A DNA stretch of 64,000 bases, taken from positions 372,001-436,000 of the forward strand of contig CAKVOE010000002.1 in the NCBI GenBank assembly GCA_934778215.1. The letters are read 5' to 3'. Below the pieces are notes generated by a model. That model saw only the letters and a program-made list of their open reading frames with translations, did not search any database and was not told the origin of the DNA. Position numbers and translations under genes: made by a program. Within the stretch, counting starts at the first letter, position 1. Every line of letters starts with the position of its first letter. This DNA comes from an uncultured Clostridia bacterium (GTDB taxonomy: Bacteria > Bacillota > Clostridia > Christensenellales > UBA1242). This document shows positions 1-9,704 of the stretch, in pieces.

Positions 1-281
1 TGTTCATTTTCTAATGATGCAAGGCGGTCGGCGTCAGCTTTAACTTGTTGCTTAACCTTTTCGGCTTCGTCAAAATTCTTTTCTTTCATAAGTTTGCCAA
101 CTTCGGCACTAAGCTTGTTTCTTTCGGCTCTTAGGTTATCTCCTTCCGTTTTTAATGCACGATTTTTTTTGTCTAACTCTATAACCTCATCTACAAGCGG
201 TAACTTTTCGTCTTGAAATTTCTTTTTTATATTTTCTTTAACAAGGTCGGGATTTTCTCTTATTAACGCAATATCTATCAT
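1..281 (-). CDS. serS: Seryl-tRNA synthetase, N-terminal part (runs off window)
   Basis: The first 93 or so codons of a cytoplasmic seryl-tRNA synthetase, which charges tRNA-Ser with serine. The protein begins MIDIALIRENPDLVKENIKK and continues into a charged, heptad-like stretch (residues about 30-93) that matches the long antiparallel coiled-coil arm of SerRS that clamps the tRNA variable arm. The start codon is ATG at 281, preceded by AGGAGA at 6-nt spacing. The catalytic domain lies outside the window. It is divergent from dnaB and has its own consensus promoter. Identification rests on the family-typical N-terminus only, which is quite distinctive. Confidence 0.9.
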   Translation of the reverse strand, partial: MIDIALIRENPDLVKENIKKKFQDEKLPLVDEVIELDKKNRALKTEGDNLRAERNKLSAEVGKLMKEKNFDEAEKVKQQVKADADRLASLENE

Positions 282-310
282 AAGTATTCTCCTAAAATAA
301 TAATGCTAAT

Positions 311-339
311 AGTATATTACTTTTTTGGGGCTTTGTCAA
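311..339 (-). promoter_or_regulatory. Sigma-A promoter for serS
   Basis: On the minus strand TTGACA (339-334), a 17-bp spacer and TATACT (316-311) stand 30 bp before the serS start. This is a near-perfect vegetative promoter. I saw no T-box specifier/antiterminator arrangement in the short leader. Confidence 0.85.
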
Positions 340-761
340 CTTGACAAAAATAATTACATCAAAAAAGATTTGTGCAGGCTTTAAAACAAACGACAATCCA
401 TCTTTTATAATTAATTTTAAGAAAATATCACACAAGTAAGGCAAAAAAGAGGATTTTGCTTTTTAATATATTTTTTTGCAACGAAGTTTTTTTTGCAATA
501 TTTCTATAAGAATAAACCCTTACATATAAATATCAACAAATCTTATGTAATCATCTCATTGTAGAGAATAAAATGAAGATTAAACAGTTAAAACAAAATT
601 ATTTTGAAGATTTAAAGATTTGCTTGTTAAATTATATTTTTTATGTTTTACCAGAGCGGGTTTTGGGTTTATAGGGTTTAATTGTGGTTATTTTATAAAA
701 GTTTCGCACTTATTTTGCGAGCGTGTAAATATATATTATTAGGCGTTATTTAGCAAATCTC
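340..761. other. Noncoding gap between serS and dnaB
   Basis: About 420 AT-rich bases between the two divergent promoters. I see no gene, no RNA gene and no strong hairpin in it. Confidence 0.5.
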
Positions 762-790
762 TTGACTAAAAAGGTGCGGTTTGGTATAAT
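762..790 (+). promoter_or_regulatory. Sigma-A promoter for dnaB
   Basis: TTGACT (762-767), 17-bp spacer, TATAAT (785-790), followed by a GGGGGAG ribosome binding site at 810-816 and the dnaB ATG at 821. Confidence 0.9.
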
Positions 791-820
791 TACACACGAT
801 ATTATCCTCGGGGGAGTGTC

Positions 821-2419
821 ATGCAAAATAAAACACAAGATAACAAAAAAGCAATGCAAAAGATTGCGTCCATAATGCCAAACAATGTAGAGGCAGAGAT
901 TAGTGTTTTGGGCTGTGCCCTAATTTCTGAAGATGCATGCATTGGTATAATAGGGAAACTAAAAGTAAGCGACTTTTACTCAGAAGTAAACCGCAAAATA
1001 TTTGAAGCCATGGAAGCCTTATATAGCAGAAATGTTATAGTTGATTACATTACGTTAACGGACGAATTAGACAAAAGCAACAGCCTAAATGCCGTTGGTG
1101 GGGCTGAGTTTATTATGAGTCTAACAAACGCCGTTCCTAGTGCCGTTCGTTGGTCGCAATACGCCGAAATTGTTAAAAGATGCTCAATAAACAGAAGTTT
1201 GATAAATTCTTGCGAAAATATTGAGCGAAAAGCGTATAATGGCGATGAAGACTCGCTAGAAACCGCCGAAAAAGCAATTTTTGACCTAGCAGAAAACGGG
1301 CAGAACTCAGAACTAGAAAAAATTGACCCCTACCTAGATAGCGTAATTGCTAAGTTTGAAGAAATAAACAAAACGGGCGGAGAAACTCAGGGTATTCCAT
1401 CGGGTTTTTATGCAATAGACGAAATTACTCGTGGTTGGCAAGATAGCGATTTAATAGTAATTGCCGCTCGTCCTGCGGTTGGTAAAACAGCACTTTCTAT
1501 GAACTTTATTGTAAACGCAGCGTTAAAAAAGAAAAAATGTGCAGTATTTTCACTTGAAATGAGCAAGGCGCAGTTGGTTCAAAGAATGATTTGCTCGGTA
1601 GCGGGTGTAGATATGGGCAAGGCATTAAGTGGAAAACTTGAAAGTGCCGATTGGTCAAAACTTTTTGAGGCAATGAACACTCTAAAAGCGTGCGACATTT
1701 ATATTGATGACAGTACTGCAAATACTGCATCTACCATAAAAAGCAAGTGCCGTAAACTTAAAAGAGAGCGTGGACTAGATTTAATAATGATAGACTACTT
1801 GCAGTTAATGTATAGCGACAAAAAGACGGACAGCCGTCAGCAAGAAGTTTCGGATATATCAAGACAAATGAAAATTTTGGCAAAGGATATAAATGTGCCA
1901 GTATTACTACTTAGCCAACTTTCTCGTGCGGTAGAAAACCGTCAAAGCAAAAAACCAGTGCTATCCGACCTTCGTGAAACGGGTGCTATTGAGCAAGATG
2001 CCGATATTGTTATGTTCATACATAAGCCAGAAGAATTAAAGGGTGTAGAAAAAGAGGGTGCAAGTAGCGACTATACGGCAGAGATAATTTTTGCTAAGCA
2101 CCGAAGTGGAAAAATTGGTAGCGTATTTATTGGTTGGAAGGGTTCTAGGGTTAGTTTTGTTAACCTACCTAAGGACGGCAATGCACAAAGTTTGGCAGAG
2201 CAGGCTCCACCAGAAACAAAAAAAATTAAAACGCCAACGCCAGTTGATGTGGGCGACTTTAACGATATTTTTGTATCCGAAGACAATTTACCACCTTTTG
2301 ATATTCCAGATAATATGGCGGGAGATGGTAGCACTCTTCCACCCGATGATATAGATTTTCCGCCAGAAGAAGAGGGGCAGTCGACACCAGTCGACCCAAA
2401 CGGGGATATTTTTGATTAA
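821..2419 (+). CDS. dnaB: Replicative DNA helicase DnaB
   Basis: The hexameric 5'-3' helicase that unwinds the chromosome at the replication fork. The N-terminal primase-interacting domain (residues about 15-120, with NNVEAEISVLGC) is followed by the RecA-like ATPase: Walker A ARPAVGKTA at about residue 216, the FSLEMSKAQLVQRM helix, Walker B LIMIDYLQL, and the SDLRETGAIEQDADI region with the arginine finger motif further on. There is no intein, which this gene often carries. The 532 residues exceed the usual 440-450 because of an acidic, proline-rich C-terminal tail of about 70 residues ending PNGDIFD, of a kind seen in many Clostridia. alaS follows at once. Confidence 0.97.
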   Translation: MQNKTQDNKKAMQKIASIMPNNVEAEISVLGCALISEDACIGIIGKLKVSDFYSEVNRKIFEAMEALYSRNVIVDYITLTDELDKSNSLNAVGGAEFIMSLTNAVPSAVRWSQYAEIVKRCSINRSLINSCENIERKAYNGDEDSLETAEKAIFDLAENGQNSELEKIDPYLDSVIAKFEEINKTGGETQGIPSGFYAIDEITRGWQDSDLIVIAARPAVGKTALSMNFIVNAALKKKKCAVFSLEMSKAQLVQRMICSVAGVDMGKALSGKLESADWSKLFEAMNTLKACDIYIDDSTANTASTIKSKCRKLKRERGLDLIMIDYLQLMYSDKKTDSRQQEVSDISRQMKILAKDINVPVLLLSQLSRAVENRQSKKPVLSDLRETGAIEQDADIVMFIHKPEELKGVEKEGASSDYTAEIIFAKHRSGKIGSVFIGWKGSRVSFVNLPKDGNAQSLAEQAPPETKKIKTPTPVDVGDFNDIFVSEDNLPPFDIPDNMAGDGSTLPPDDIDFPPEEEGQSTPVDPNGDIFD

Positions 2420-2435
2420 AAAAGGACATTTTGAT

Positions 2436-4271
2436 ATGATTTCAAGTAAAGATTTAAGAAAAACATGGTTAGAATTTTATGAGAGCAAAGGACATGTAAA
2501 TATTGGTGCCGTTTCGCTTATTGGTGACGGAACAACAGGTGTTATGTTTAATGTGGCTGGTATGCAACCACTTATGCCATACCTTCTTGGCAAAAAACAC
2601 CCAAGCGGAACAAGACTATGCAATGTGCAAGGTTGTGTAAGAACGGTAGATATTGAAGAAGTTGGGGACGAAAGTCACTGTACCTTTTTTGAAATGATGG
2701 GCAATTGGAGTTTGGGCGATTACTTCAAAAAAGAAAAAACGGCTTGGACATTTGAACTTTTAACACAAAAGTTTGGGCTAGATGCAAGCAAAATTTGTTC
2801 ATCGGTTTTTGCGGGCAACGAGTATGCTCCAAAAGATGACGAAACCGCAAATTTGCTAATTGATTTGGGAATAAAAAAAGAAAACATCTATTATCTTGGC
2901 AAAAAGGAAAACGGCAAAGAAAACAATTTTTGGGAACTAGAAGGCACAGTAGGAACACCATGCGGTCCAGATAACGAATGGTTTTATCCGCTACACGAGC
3001 AAAAATGTTCCGAAAATTGCGATATAAATTGCTCTTGCGGAAGATATGTAGAAATAGGCAACGATGTTTATATGCAATACCAAAAAACTGCAGATGGATA
3101 TATTCCGCTAGAAAATAAAAATGTAGATACCGGTTTTGGGTTTGAAAGATGTCTTATGTTTTTAAACGGGCTAACCGATGTTTATAAAACCGATTTGTTT
3201 TTGCCTGTTATTAATTTACTAGAAACAAAGAGTGGAATTAAATATGGTGAAGACGAAAAATTAACGAGAGCGATGCGTATTATTGCCGACCATATTCGTA
3301 CAACCGTTATGCTAATAGGTGATGAAAACGGCATTGTGCCATCAAATGTTGGTGCAGGTTACATTCTTAGAAGAATTATGCGTAGAGCCATAAGATATAC
3401 TCGCACGCTAAACCTAGAAAGCATACTAACAGAAATTGCAAAGTTGTACATAGAAGAAATTTACAACGAAGCATATCCATTATTGGTTCAAAAGGAAGCC
3501 TACATTTTAGATGAAATAGAAAAAGAATCGGTAAGATTTGAAAAAATGTTAGTTCAAGGTAACCGAGAGTTTGACAAGGTTATTTCGGGAATTCAAAGAA
3601 AGCGTGAGTTTATGCAAAAGCAAGACCCAAATGCCGTTGTAGAAAATGTTATTAGTGGCAAATCGGCATTTAGACTTTATGATACCTTTGGTTTCCCTAT
3701 AGAACTAACCGAAGAAATGGCAAAAGAGTTAGGGTTTAGCGTAGACCATGCAGGCTTTGATGAAGCGTTTAAAGAGCATCAAGAAAAAAGCCGAACGGCA
3801 GACAAAGGCGAGTTTAAGGGTGGTCTTCAAGATGGTGGCGAAATAGAAACAAGATACCATACAGCGTGTCACCTATTACTTGCAGGTCTTCGTAAAATGT
3901 TTGGAACGGGTGTAGAGCAAAAGGGTAGCAACATAACAAGCGAAAGACTTCGTTTTGACTTTAATTTTGATAGACCTTTAACCTGCGAAGAACTAGAAGA
4001 GTTGCAAAAGTTTGTAAATGATTGCATAGCACAAGAAATTCCGGTAGAAAGGATAGAACTAACCTTTAAGCAAGCCAAAGAACAAGGTGCATACGGTGTT
4101 TTAAAGGCAAATGATGACGATGTCGTTTCTATTTATAAAATAGGAGATGTAGACTTTCAAATTTGTGGCGGACCACATGTAAAAAACACCAAAGAAATAG
4201 GAAAATTTAAAATTACCAAAGAACAAAGCAGTAGTGCAGGAGTTAGAAGAATAAGGGCTGAAATTGAGTAA
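2436..4271 (+). CDS. alaS: Alanyl-tRNA synthetase, short form
   Basis: Charges tRNA-Ala. Residues 1-250 form the class II catalytic core (CTFFEMMGNWSLGDYF, VGTPCGPDNEWFY, GFGFERCLMFLNG), followed by the helical tRNA-recognition region and, near residue 475, an editing domain with the zinc ligands HTACH and CGGPH. At 611 residues it is far shorter than the usual 870: the beta-barrel segment before the editing domain is reduced to a few residues, and the C-terminal C-Ala domain is absent. The core wording resembles the short AlaRS type of candidate phyla radiation bacteria more than that of Bacillus (judged from memory). I chose ATG 2436, which has AAAGGAC upstream; an in-frame TTG at 2412 would overlap dnaB. 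Confidence 0.9.
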   Translation: MISSKDLRKTWLEFYESKGHVNIGAVSLIGDGTTGVMFNVAGMQPLMPYLLGKKHPSGTRLCNVQGCVRTVDIEEVGDESHCTFFEMMGNWSLGDYFKKEKTAWTFELLTQKFGLDASKICSSVFAGNEYAPKDDETANLLIDLGIKKENIYYLGKKENGKENNFWELEGTVGTPCGPDNEWFYPLHEQKCSENCDINCSCGRYVEIGNDVYMQYQKTADGYIPLENKNVDTGFGFERCLMFLNGLTDVYKTDLFLPVINLLETKSGIKYGEDEKLTRAMRIIADHIRTTVMLIGDENGIVPSNVGAGYILRRIMRRAIRYTRTLNLESILTEIAKLYIEEIYNEAYPLLVQKEAYILDEIEKESVRFEKMLVQGNREFDKVISGIQRKREFMQKQDPNAVVENVISGKSAFRLYDTFGFPIELTEEMAKELGFSVDHAGFDEAFKEHQEKSRTADKGEFKGGLQDGGEIETRYHTACHLLLAGLRKMFGTGVEQKGSNITSERLRFDFNFDRPLTCEELEELQKFVNDCIAQEIPVERIELTFKQAKEQGAYGVLKANDDDVVSIYKIGDVDFQICGGPHVKNTKEIGKFKITKEQSSSAGVRRIRAEIE

Positions 4272-4291
4272 AATAGGAGAGTAAACGCCTA

Positions 4292-5929
4292 GTGAATAAA
4301 GTTAAGTTGAATATAATACTCATAATTTCCAGTTTTATTGTACTAGTTGCAGGGCTGGCTGTTGTAATGGTTGTGGCGCCGGGTGCGGATATTTTGGGAC
4401 TAAAATATATCCGTGCCACAAGCGGAAGCATAGACACAGCCAAAAGTTATTATGTGGGAGATTTACTCGAAGGCGATATAGTTGTAAATAGCGATAACAT
4501 TTTAACAAAGGTCAACTTTGTTTCTAGTTATTCTTTTACGGTTAGGCTGGTAGATGTTTACAACGGCTATTGCAAAAGCGATGCCGATCCCGAAGTAAAA
4601 ATGGAAATTGTAGATGGCATAATAACATTTACTTCAAATGAGTATCACCCCTTTATTTATCATAACCGCTCAGAAAACTCCGCCCTTTATATAGATGTGC
4701 CAATTTATTTAAAGGGAAGAGTTAGCGTAAATAGCAAGTCGTCTAATGTAGTGGTTTGTGGAATGAGCGGTTCGCTAGAAGAGTTGGCAATTAACACAAA
4801 AGGAAGCGTTGTGGTAGAGAGTGGTGCAAGGCTAAAAAATTTGAGTGTTAATGTTGCCAGCAAAAAGGTTACTATTGATGAAAAAGCAGAAATAAATGGT
4901 AATGTTAACATAAAAAGTGTAAACTCTAATATAAAGATTGCTTGCCCCGTTGCCGGAAATATAAATTTAGAGGGTGTTGGCGGGTCGTTAAAGTTTGACA
5001 GTTGTGACAACTTAACGGTAAAAGCATCTAGCACCGATGTTTTATCTAGCACCCAAACAACCGCCATTGTAAATGGCGAAACCATAATTGAAACCAATGA
5101 CGATATTACCTTAAAACCATTGGGAGATGTAACGATTACAACCAAACGAGGAAAGGTAACAATTGGAGAGGCTGACGGCGAATTTTATGGCAAAATAAAT
5201 GTTTCAACAAAAGGTGGAAACATTGTTACAATTGGCAAATTTTATTCGGAAGTAAGCCTATCTACAAGTAGTGGAGATATTTCAATATCTTGGCTAAAAA
5301 ACGCTAAAATTTCAACGGTGTATGGTCAAATAGACGCAAACCGAATAGATAGTGGCATAATAAATGCAGGTAGTAGTAATGTTACGGTGCTATACAGTGC
5401 TGAAGTTATTAAAATTTCTACCCGTGGTGGAAAGGTCGTTCTTGGAGCAAAAGACAAATATTTTGATGCCTCTGCCGACATAAAAACATTGGCGGGAGAT
5501 ATAACGGTAATAAATGCTAAGGGCGATAGTTATACCATAAACACCGATTATGGCGTGGTAAATTTTGAAGGAACCGAAAGCAATCATGCTAAGGTAAAAA
5601 TTACCGCATATAATGGACAAATAAACGCCTTAAATTTATGCAATGAAACAACGCTAAAATGTGACGGGAAAATTAATGCTACCATTAATTCTCGAGTTGC
5701 AAAAACCGTTATAGAGGGAGGCAAAAAAGAAGTTAGTGTAAGATTAAAGTACCCTTACATTTACACCTTGCGTTCAGCCAAAGCCAACAATATTTATATT
5801 AACGGCGAAGGTATAACGGGTGACAAAAAAGCAACCGAAAGCGTGTTTTTGTCTAACCCTAATTATAGTGGGCTAGACCAATTAACTGTTACTACAAAAA
5901 AGGGTAAAATTACCATACAAGATAAATAA
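4292..5929 (+). CDS. Membrane-anchored beta-helix-like protein (DUF4097-like)
   Basis: A 545-residue protein starting at GTG 4292 behind AGGAGAG. One hydrophobic N-terminal segment (residues about 7-30) fits a signal anchor or uncleaved signal peptide. The rest is built of short, regularly spaced beta-strand repeats (alternating ITI/VNI-type strands with G and D/N turns, such as GDITVINAKGD and KVTIGEADGE), as in putative adhesin domains of the DUF4097 type or parallel beta-helices. Probably exported and cell-surface or membrane associated. No enzyme motif is visible. It is 20 bp after alaS and could be co-transcribed with it. The function is unknown. Confidence 0.7.
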   Translation: MNKVKLNIILIISSFIVLVAGLAVVMVVAPGADILGLKYIRATSGSIDTAKSYYVGDLLEGDIVVNSDNILTKVNFVSSYSFTVRLVDVYNGYCKSDADPEVKMEIVDGIITFTSNEYHPFIYHNRSENSALYIDVPIYLKGRVSVNSKSSNVVVCGMSGSLEELAINTKGSVVVESGARLKNLSVNVASKKVTIDEKAEINGNVNIKSVNSNIKIACPVAGNINLEGVGGSLKFDSCDNLTVKASSTDVLSSTQTTAIVNGETIIETNDDITLKPLGDVTITTKRGKVTIGEADGEFYGKINVSTKGGNIVTIGKFYSEVSLSTSSGDISISWLKNAKISTVYGQIDANRIDSGIINAGSSNVTVLYSAEVIKISTRGGKVVLGAKDKYFDASADIKTLAGDITVINAKGDSYTINTDYGVVNFEGTESNHAKVKITAYNGQINALNLCNETTLKCDGKINATINSRVAKTVIEGGKKEVSVRLKYPYIYTLRSAKANNIYINGEGITGDKKATESVFLSNPNYSGLDQLTVTTKKGKITIQDK

Positions 5930-5940
5930 AGTGTTTACGC

Positions 5941-5982
5941 AAAAAAACCATACTTGATTAATTTCAGGTGCGGGTTTTTTTG
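5941..5982 (+). terminator. Weak intrinsic terminator
   Basis: An A-rich arm ending in CC at 5942-5949 can pair with GGTTTTTTTG at 5973-5982, leaving a long loop. It has a T tract but a weak stem. Confidence 0.35.
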
Positions 5983-6119
5983 TTGTATAAACGAAAAGTT
6001 TTTATAAATTCATAATAAAGATTTTGTTTAAAATTATTTAAAAGGTTACACATATCAATTAAAAAACACACAAAATGTGCAAAATAATTTAGATAAATAT
6101 TTATACTAATTATATTTAT

Positions 6120-6148
6120 TTGACAACCTAATTTTAAGTTGGTAAAAT
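6120..6148 (+). promoter_or_regulatory. Promoter of the glycogen operon
   Basis: TTGACA (6120-6125), 17-bp spacer, TAAAAT (6143-6148), 60 bp before glgB. A single promoter for four tightly packed genes. Confidence 0.75.
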
Positions 6149-6208
6149 TGTATAAGTATAAAGGGGGAATAGGATAATTTAACCAACGATGGTTTTTAGG
6201 AGTAAAAA

Positions 6209-8098
6209 ATGGATAAAAACAATGCGTTATACTTATTTCATCAAGGCACATATTACAATTCTTATGAGTTTTTAGGTTGCCATGTTGAAACTAAAAACGG
6301 GGTCAAAAAAACTACTTTTAGAGTATATGCACCAAATGCAAAAAGTGTTAGCGTAGTGGGCGATTTTAATAAGTGGAACAAATCCCTTGGCAAAATGACA
6401 AAAATTACCAATAGCGGTGGAGTTTTTGAATTTTCTACCCTTAATGCAAAAACTTATGATAATTACAAATATCTAATAACAACAAAGGACAACAAAGAGT
6501 TATATAAAGCGGACCCATACGCCTTTCATAGCGAAACAAATGGGGCAACCGCAAGTAAGGTTTATGATTTGTCGGGCTATCTCTGGAATGATGCCGATTT
6601 TATAAAAGCGAAAGAGAAGCGAAATCATTACGAACAGCCAATGAATATTTATGAAGTAAACCTCTGTTCTTGGAAAAGGTATCCAGACGGAAATTATTAT
6701 AGTTACAAAAAACTTGCCGATGAGTTGATTCCTTATGTTGTAGAAATGGGCTATACACACATAGAACTAATGCCTCTAACAGAATATCCTTATGATGGTT
6801 CGTGGGGGTATCAGCCAACGGGATATTTTAGTGTTACAAGCAGATTCGGAACCCCGCATGACTTTATGTATTTTATGGATAAATGCCACCAGTCAAATAT
6901 TCAGGTAATATTAGATTGGGTGCCAGCACACTTTCCAAAAGATGAGCATGGCTTAGTTGAGTTTGATGGCACCTGCTTATATGAGTATAACTCGTGGGAC
7001 AGAAAGGAACACAAATCGTGGGGAACCAGAAGGTTTGATTATGGCAAAACCGAAGTGCAAAGTTTTTTAATATCTTCTGCAATGTTCTTTTTAAATGTTT
7101 ACCACATAGATGGTATAAGAGTCGATGCCGTTGCATCTATGCTATATTTAGATTATGACAAAAAGAAGGGCGAGTGGTTGCCAAACAGTATGGGCAACAA
7201 CAAACACCTAGAAGCAATAGCATTTTTGCAAAAGTTAAACAGTGCAGTGTTTAGTGAATATCCTAACACCATAATGATTGCCGAAGAATCTACCGCATGG
7301 CCTATGGTTACAAAGCCGCCTTATGATGGCGGATTAGGGTTTAATTACAAATGGAATATAGGGTGGATGAACGACACGTTGGAGTACATTCAACTAAACC
7401 CATTTTTTAGAAAGGACAATCACAACAAAATAACCTTTTCATTTATGTACGCATTTTCTGAAAACTTTATCTTGCCAATCTCTCATGACGAAGTTGTGTA
7501 TGGAAAAAAGTCATTAATAAACAAAATGAATGGAGATTATGACCAAAAGTTTGATGCAGTACGAGCCTTTTATGGATATTTAATGGCACACCCGGGCAAA
7601 AAACTTACCTTTATGGGTACCGAAATTGGGCAGTTTGACGAATGGGACAACACAAAGCAAATAGAGTACGATTTATTAAGGTTTGAAAAGCATCAACAAT
7701 TACAAAATTATGTAAAGGCGTTAAATTGGTTTTATTTAACACATTCAGAACTTTATGAAATTGACTCTTCTTGGGACGGTTTTGAATGGATAATATCTAA
7801 CGATGTTAGAAACAATGTTGTTGTTTTTTCTAGAAAAAACAAATTGGGCGAAAAAATTATAACAGTGTGCAATTTTTCTCCCGTAAAACTAGAAAATTAT
7901 AGAGTATATGTTGGCAAAGGCACCTACTCAGAAATTTTTAATAGTGACAACAAAGAGTTTGGCGGTGGCGGAGTTACAAACGGCAAAGTCAAAACAAAGG
8001 TAGACGAAGTCAACAGCAAAAGTTTTTATTTGGAACTTGTTATTCCAGCAAATTCATGTATGTACTTTAAGTTAGACCAAAAGAAAAGTAAAAAATAA
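6209..8098 (+). CDS. glgB: 1,4-alpha-glucan branching enzyme
   Basis: Makes alpha-1,6 branches in glycogen by cutting an alpha-1,4 chain and moving the piece. The N-terminal CBM48 domain carries VSVVGDFNKWN; the GH13 barrel follows, with WVPAHFPKDEHG, the nucleophile aspartate in GIRVDAVASMLY, the acid glutamate in MIAEESTAWP and the transition-state aspartate in SHDEVVYGK. The 629 residues are normal for the family. ATG 6209 has a TTTAGGAG site. First gene of a four-gene operon; glgA starts 12 bp downstream. Confidence 0.96.
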   Translation: MDKNNALYLFHQGTYYNSYEFLGCHVETKNGVKKTTFRVYAPNAKSVSVVGDFNKWNKSLGKMTKITNSGGVFEFSTLNAKTYDNYKYLITTKDNKELYKADPYAFHSETNGATASKVYDLSGYLWNDADFIKAKEKRNHYEQPMNIYEVNLCSWKRYPDGNYYSYKKLADELIPYVVEMGYTHIELMPLTEYPYDGSWGYQPTGYFSVTSRFGTPHDFMYFMDKCHQSNIQVILDWVPAHFPKDEHGLVEFDGTCLYEYNSWDRKEHKSWGTRRFDYGKTEVQSFLISSAMFFLNVYHIDGIRVDAVASMLYLDYDKKKGEWLPNSMGNNKHLEAIAFLQKLNSAVFSEYPNTIMIAEESTAWPMVTKPPYDGGLGFNYKWNIGWMNDTLEYIQLNPFFRKDNHNKITFSFMYAFSENFILPISHDEVVYGKKSLINKMNGDYDQKFDAVRAFYGYLMAHPGKKLTFMGTEIGQFDEWDNTKQIEYDLLRFEKHQQLQNYVKALNWFYLTHSELYEIDSSWDGFEWIISNDVRNNVVVFSRKNKLGEKIITVCNFSPVKLENYRVYVGKGTYSEIFNSDNKEFGGGGVTNGKVKTKVDEVNSKSFYLELVIPANSCMYFKLDQKKSKK

Positions 8099-8109
8099 GG
8101 AAGCAAATT

Positions 8110-9696
8110 ATGAACGCAAAAGAAGCAAGAGCGGTAAAAATTACCATTGTAAAAAAGGCTCCAAAGCCAGTACAAAAGGCAAATCAAAACAAAGCCGAGG
8201 AAAAAACCCCAAAAGCCGAAAAACAGCCACAAGCAAATTTTCAGCCAAAAAATAGGCCAATAGGCCTTGTAAAAAAGGTTTTATTTGTAGCCAGTGAGTC
8301 GCAACCATTTTGTGGTACGGGCGGGCTTGCAGATATTGCCTGCGGTCTTCCAAGGTTCATAAAAGAAGAAGAGCCTGATGTAGATATGAGAGTGGTTTTA
8401 CCAAAATATCAATTTATAAAGCCAGAGTACAAAGATAAGTTTGAATACATTGGTAACACATACGTAACACTTGCTTGGCGACATGAATATTGTGGCGTAT
8501 TTAAGTATGTAAAAGATAATATTACCTATTATTTTTTAGACAACGAAAAATATTTCAAGCGAGATAGGGCGTATGGGTATGATGATGATGCCGAAAGGTT
8601 TGCGTTCTTTTCTAAGGCGGTTTTAGATGCTCTTCCTGTAATGGATTTCTATCCAGACATTATTCATGCCAACGACTGGCAAACGGCACTTGTACCAACC
8701 TATTTAAAAACACAGTTTTGGCCAGATAAAAGGTATGGAAATATAAGAACGGTACTAAATATGCACAACTTGCAATATCAAGGCAGATTTGGTATGGAAT
8801 TACTTACCGATACCCTTGGAATAGATGCAAAATATAGGGGCATTTTGGAACATCAAAAAGATGTAAACTTTTTGAAGTCAGGAATAGTTACCGCCGATAA
8901 AATAGTAGCGGTTAGCCCAAGTTATTCCGAAGAGATAAAGTATTCTAATAGTGGGTGCGGACTAAGTGGTATAATTAAAGAAAATTCATACAAATTGTCG
9001 GGTATTTTAAACGGCTTAGATTATGATTTTTACAATCCTATTAGTGACACCATTATTTGGAACAACTATGATGCAGATAGTTTTGAGATTCGTGCAAAAA
9101 ACAAAGAACGCCTTCAAAAGGAGTTTGGTTTAAATGTAGACCCTAGTGTTCCAATGGTCGCAATTGTTACCCGAATGGCAAAGCATAAAGGGTTAGACCT
9201 AATTAAGCAATGTATGGAAAAACTAATAATTGAAGACAATGTACAATTTGTAGGAGTTGGCGAGGGCGAAAAAGAATATCACGATTATTTTAATTACTTA
9301 AATGCAAAATTTCCGAAACAATGCCATGTTAGTTTAGGTTTTAGTTTGGAACTTGGAAAAATTATTTATAGTTCAGCAGATATTTTTGTGATGCCTAGTT
9401 TGGTAGAGCCTTGTGGACTTTCACAAATGGTTGCAAGCCGATATGGTGCGGTACCAATTGTTAGAGAAACGGGAGGCTTAAAAGACAGCATAAAAGACTT
9501 CGGTTGCGAAAATGGCGGAAATGGTTATACCTTTGCAAATTATAGAGCAGATGACTTAGTTTATTCCATAAAAAGAGCAATTAATGATTTTAAAGACAAG
9601 GAAAATTGGAAGAAAAAGATTTATACTTGTATGACAACCGATTTTAGTTGGAACAAGTCGGTATTAAATTACATCAATATTTATAAGAATTTATAG
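8110..9696 (+). CDS. glgA: Glycogen synthase with basic N-terminal extension
   Basis: GT5 glycogen synthase, which adds glucose from a nucleotide sugar to the glycogen chain. The body begins at about residue 57 (KKVLFVASESQPF). The C-terminal Rossmann half carries the conserved SLVEPCGLSQM with the catalytic glutamate, and ETGGLKDS. Two oddities stand out. An extra 55 residues of Lys/Ala/Pro/Gln-rich sequence lie at the N-terminus. The KTGGL substrate-binding motif reads CGTGGLADI, so the lysine that contacts the sugar nucleotide in E. coli GlgA is missing. No ADP-glucose pyrophosphorylase gene (glgC/glgD) is in this operon, so it must be elsewhere if the pathway is standard. Confidence 0.93.
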   Translation: MNAKEARAVKITIVKKAPKPVQKANQNKAEEKTPKAEKQPQANFQPKNRPIGLVKKVLFVASESQPFCGTGGLADIACGLPRFIKEEEPDVDMRVVLPKYQFIKPEYKDKFEYIGNTYVTLAWRHEYCGVFKYVKDNITYYFLDNEKYFKRDRAYGYDDDAERFAFFSKAVLDALPVMDFYPDIIHANDWQTALVPTYLKTQFWPDKRYGNIRTVLNMHNLQYQGRFGMELLTDTLGIDAKYRGILEHQKDVNFLKSGIVTADKIVAVSPSYSEEIKYSNSGCGLSGIIKENSYKLSGILNGLDYDFYNPISDTIIWNNYDADSFEIRAKNKERLQKEFGLNVDPSVPMVAIVTRMAKHKGLDLIKQCMEKLIIEDNVQFVGVGEGEKEYHDYFNYLNAKFPKQCHVSLGFSLELGKIIYSSADIFVMPSLVEPCGLSQMVASRYGAVPIVRETGGLKDSIKDFGCENGGNGYTFANYRADDLVYSIKRAINDFKDKENWKKKIYTCMTTDFSWNKSVLNYINIYKNL

Positions 9697-9704
9697 GAGA
9701 TTAT

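Noticed and set aside
282..560. T-box riboswitch before serS
   Set aside because: The leader from the predicted start is only about 25 bases, and no specifier loop or antiterminator is visible.
2071..2354. Frames overlapping dnaB on both strands
   Set aside because: Shadow frames within a well-supported gene; no start sites or family features.
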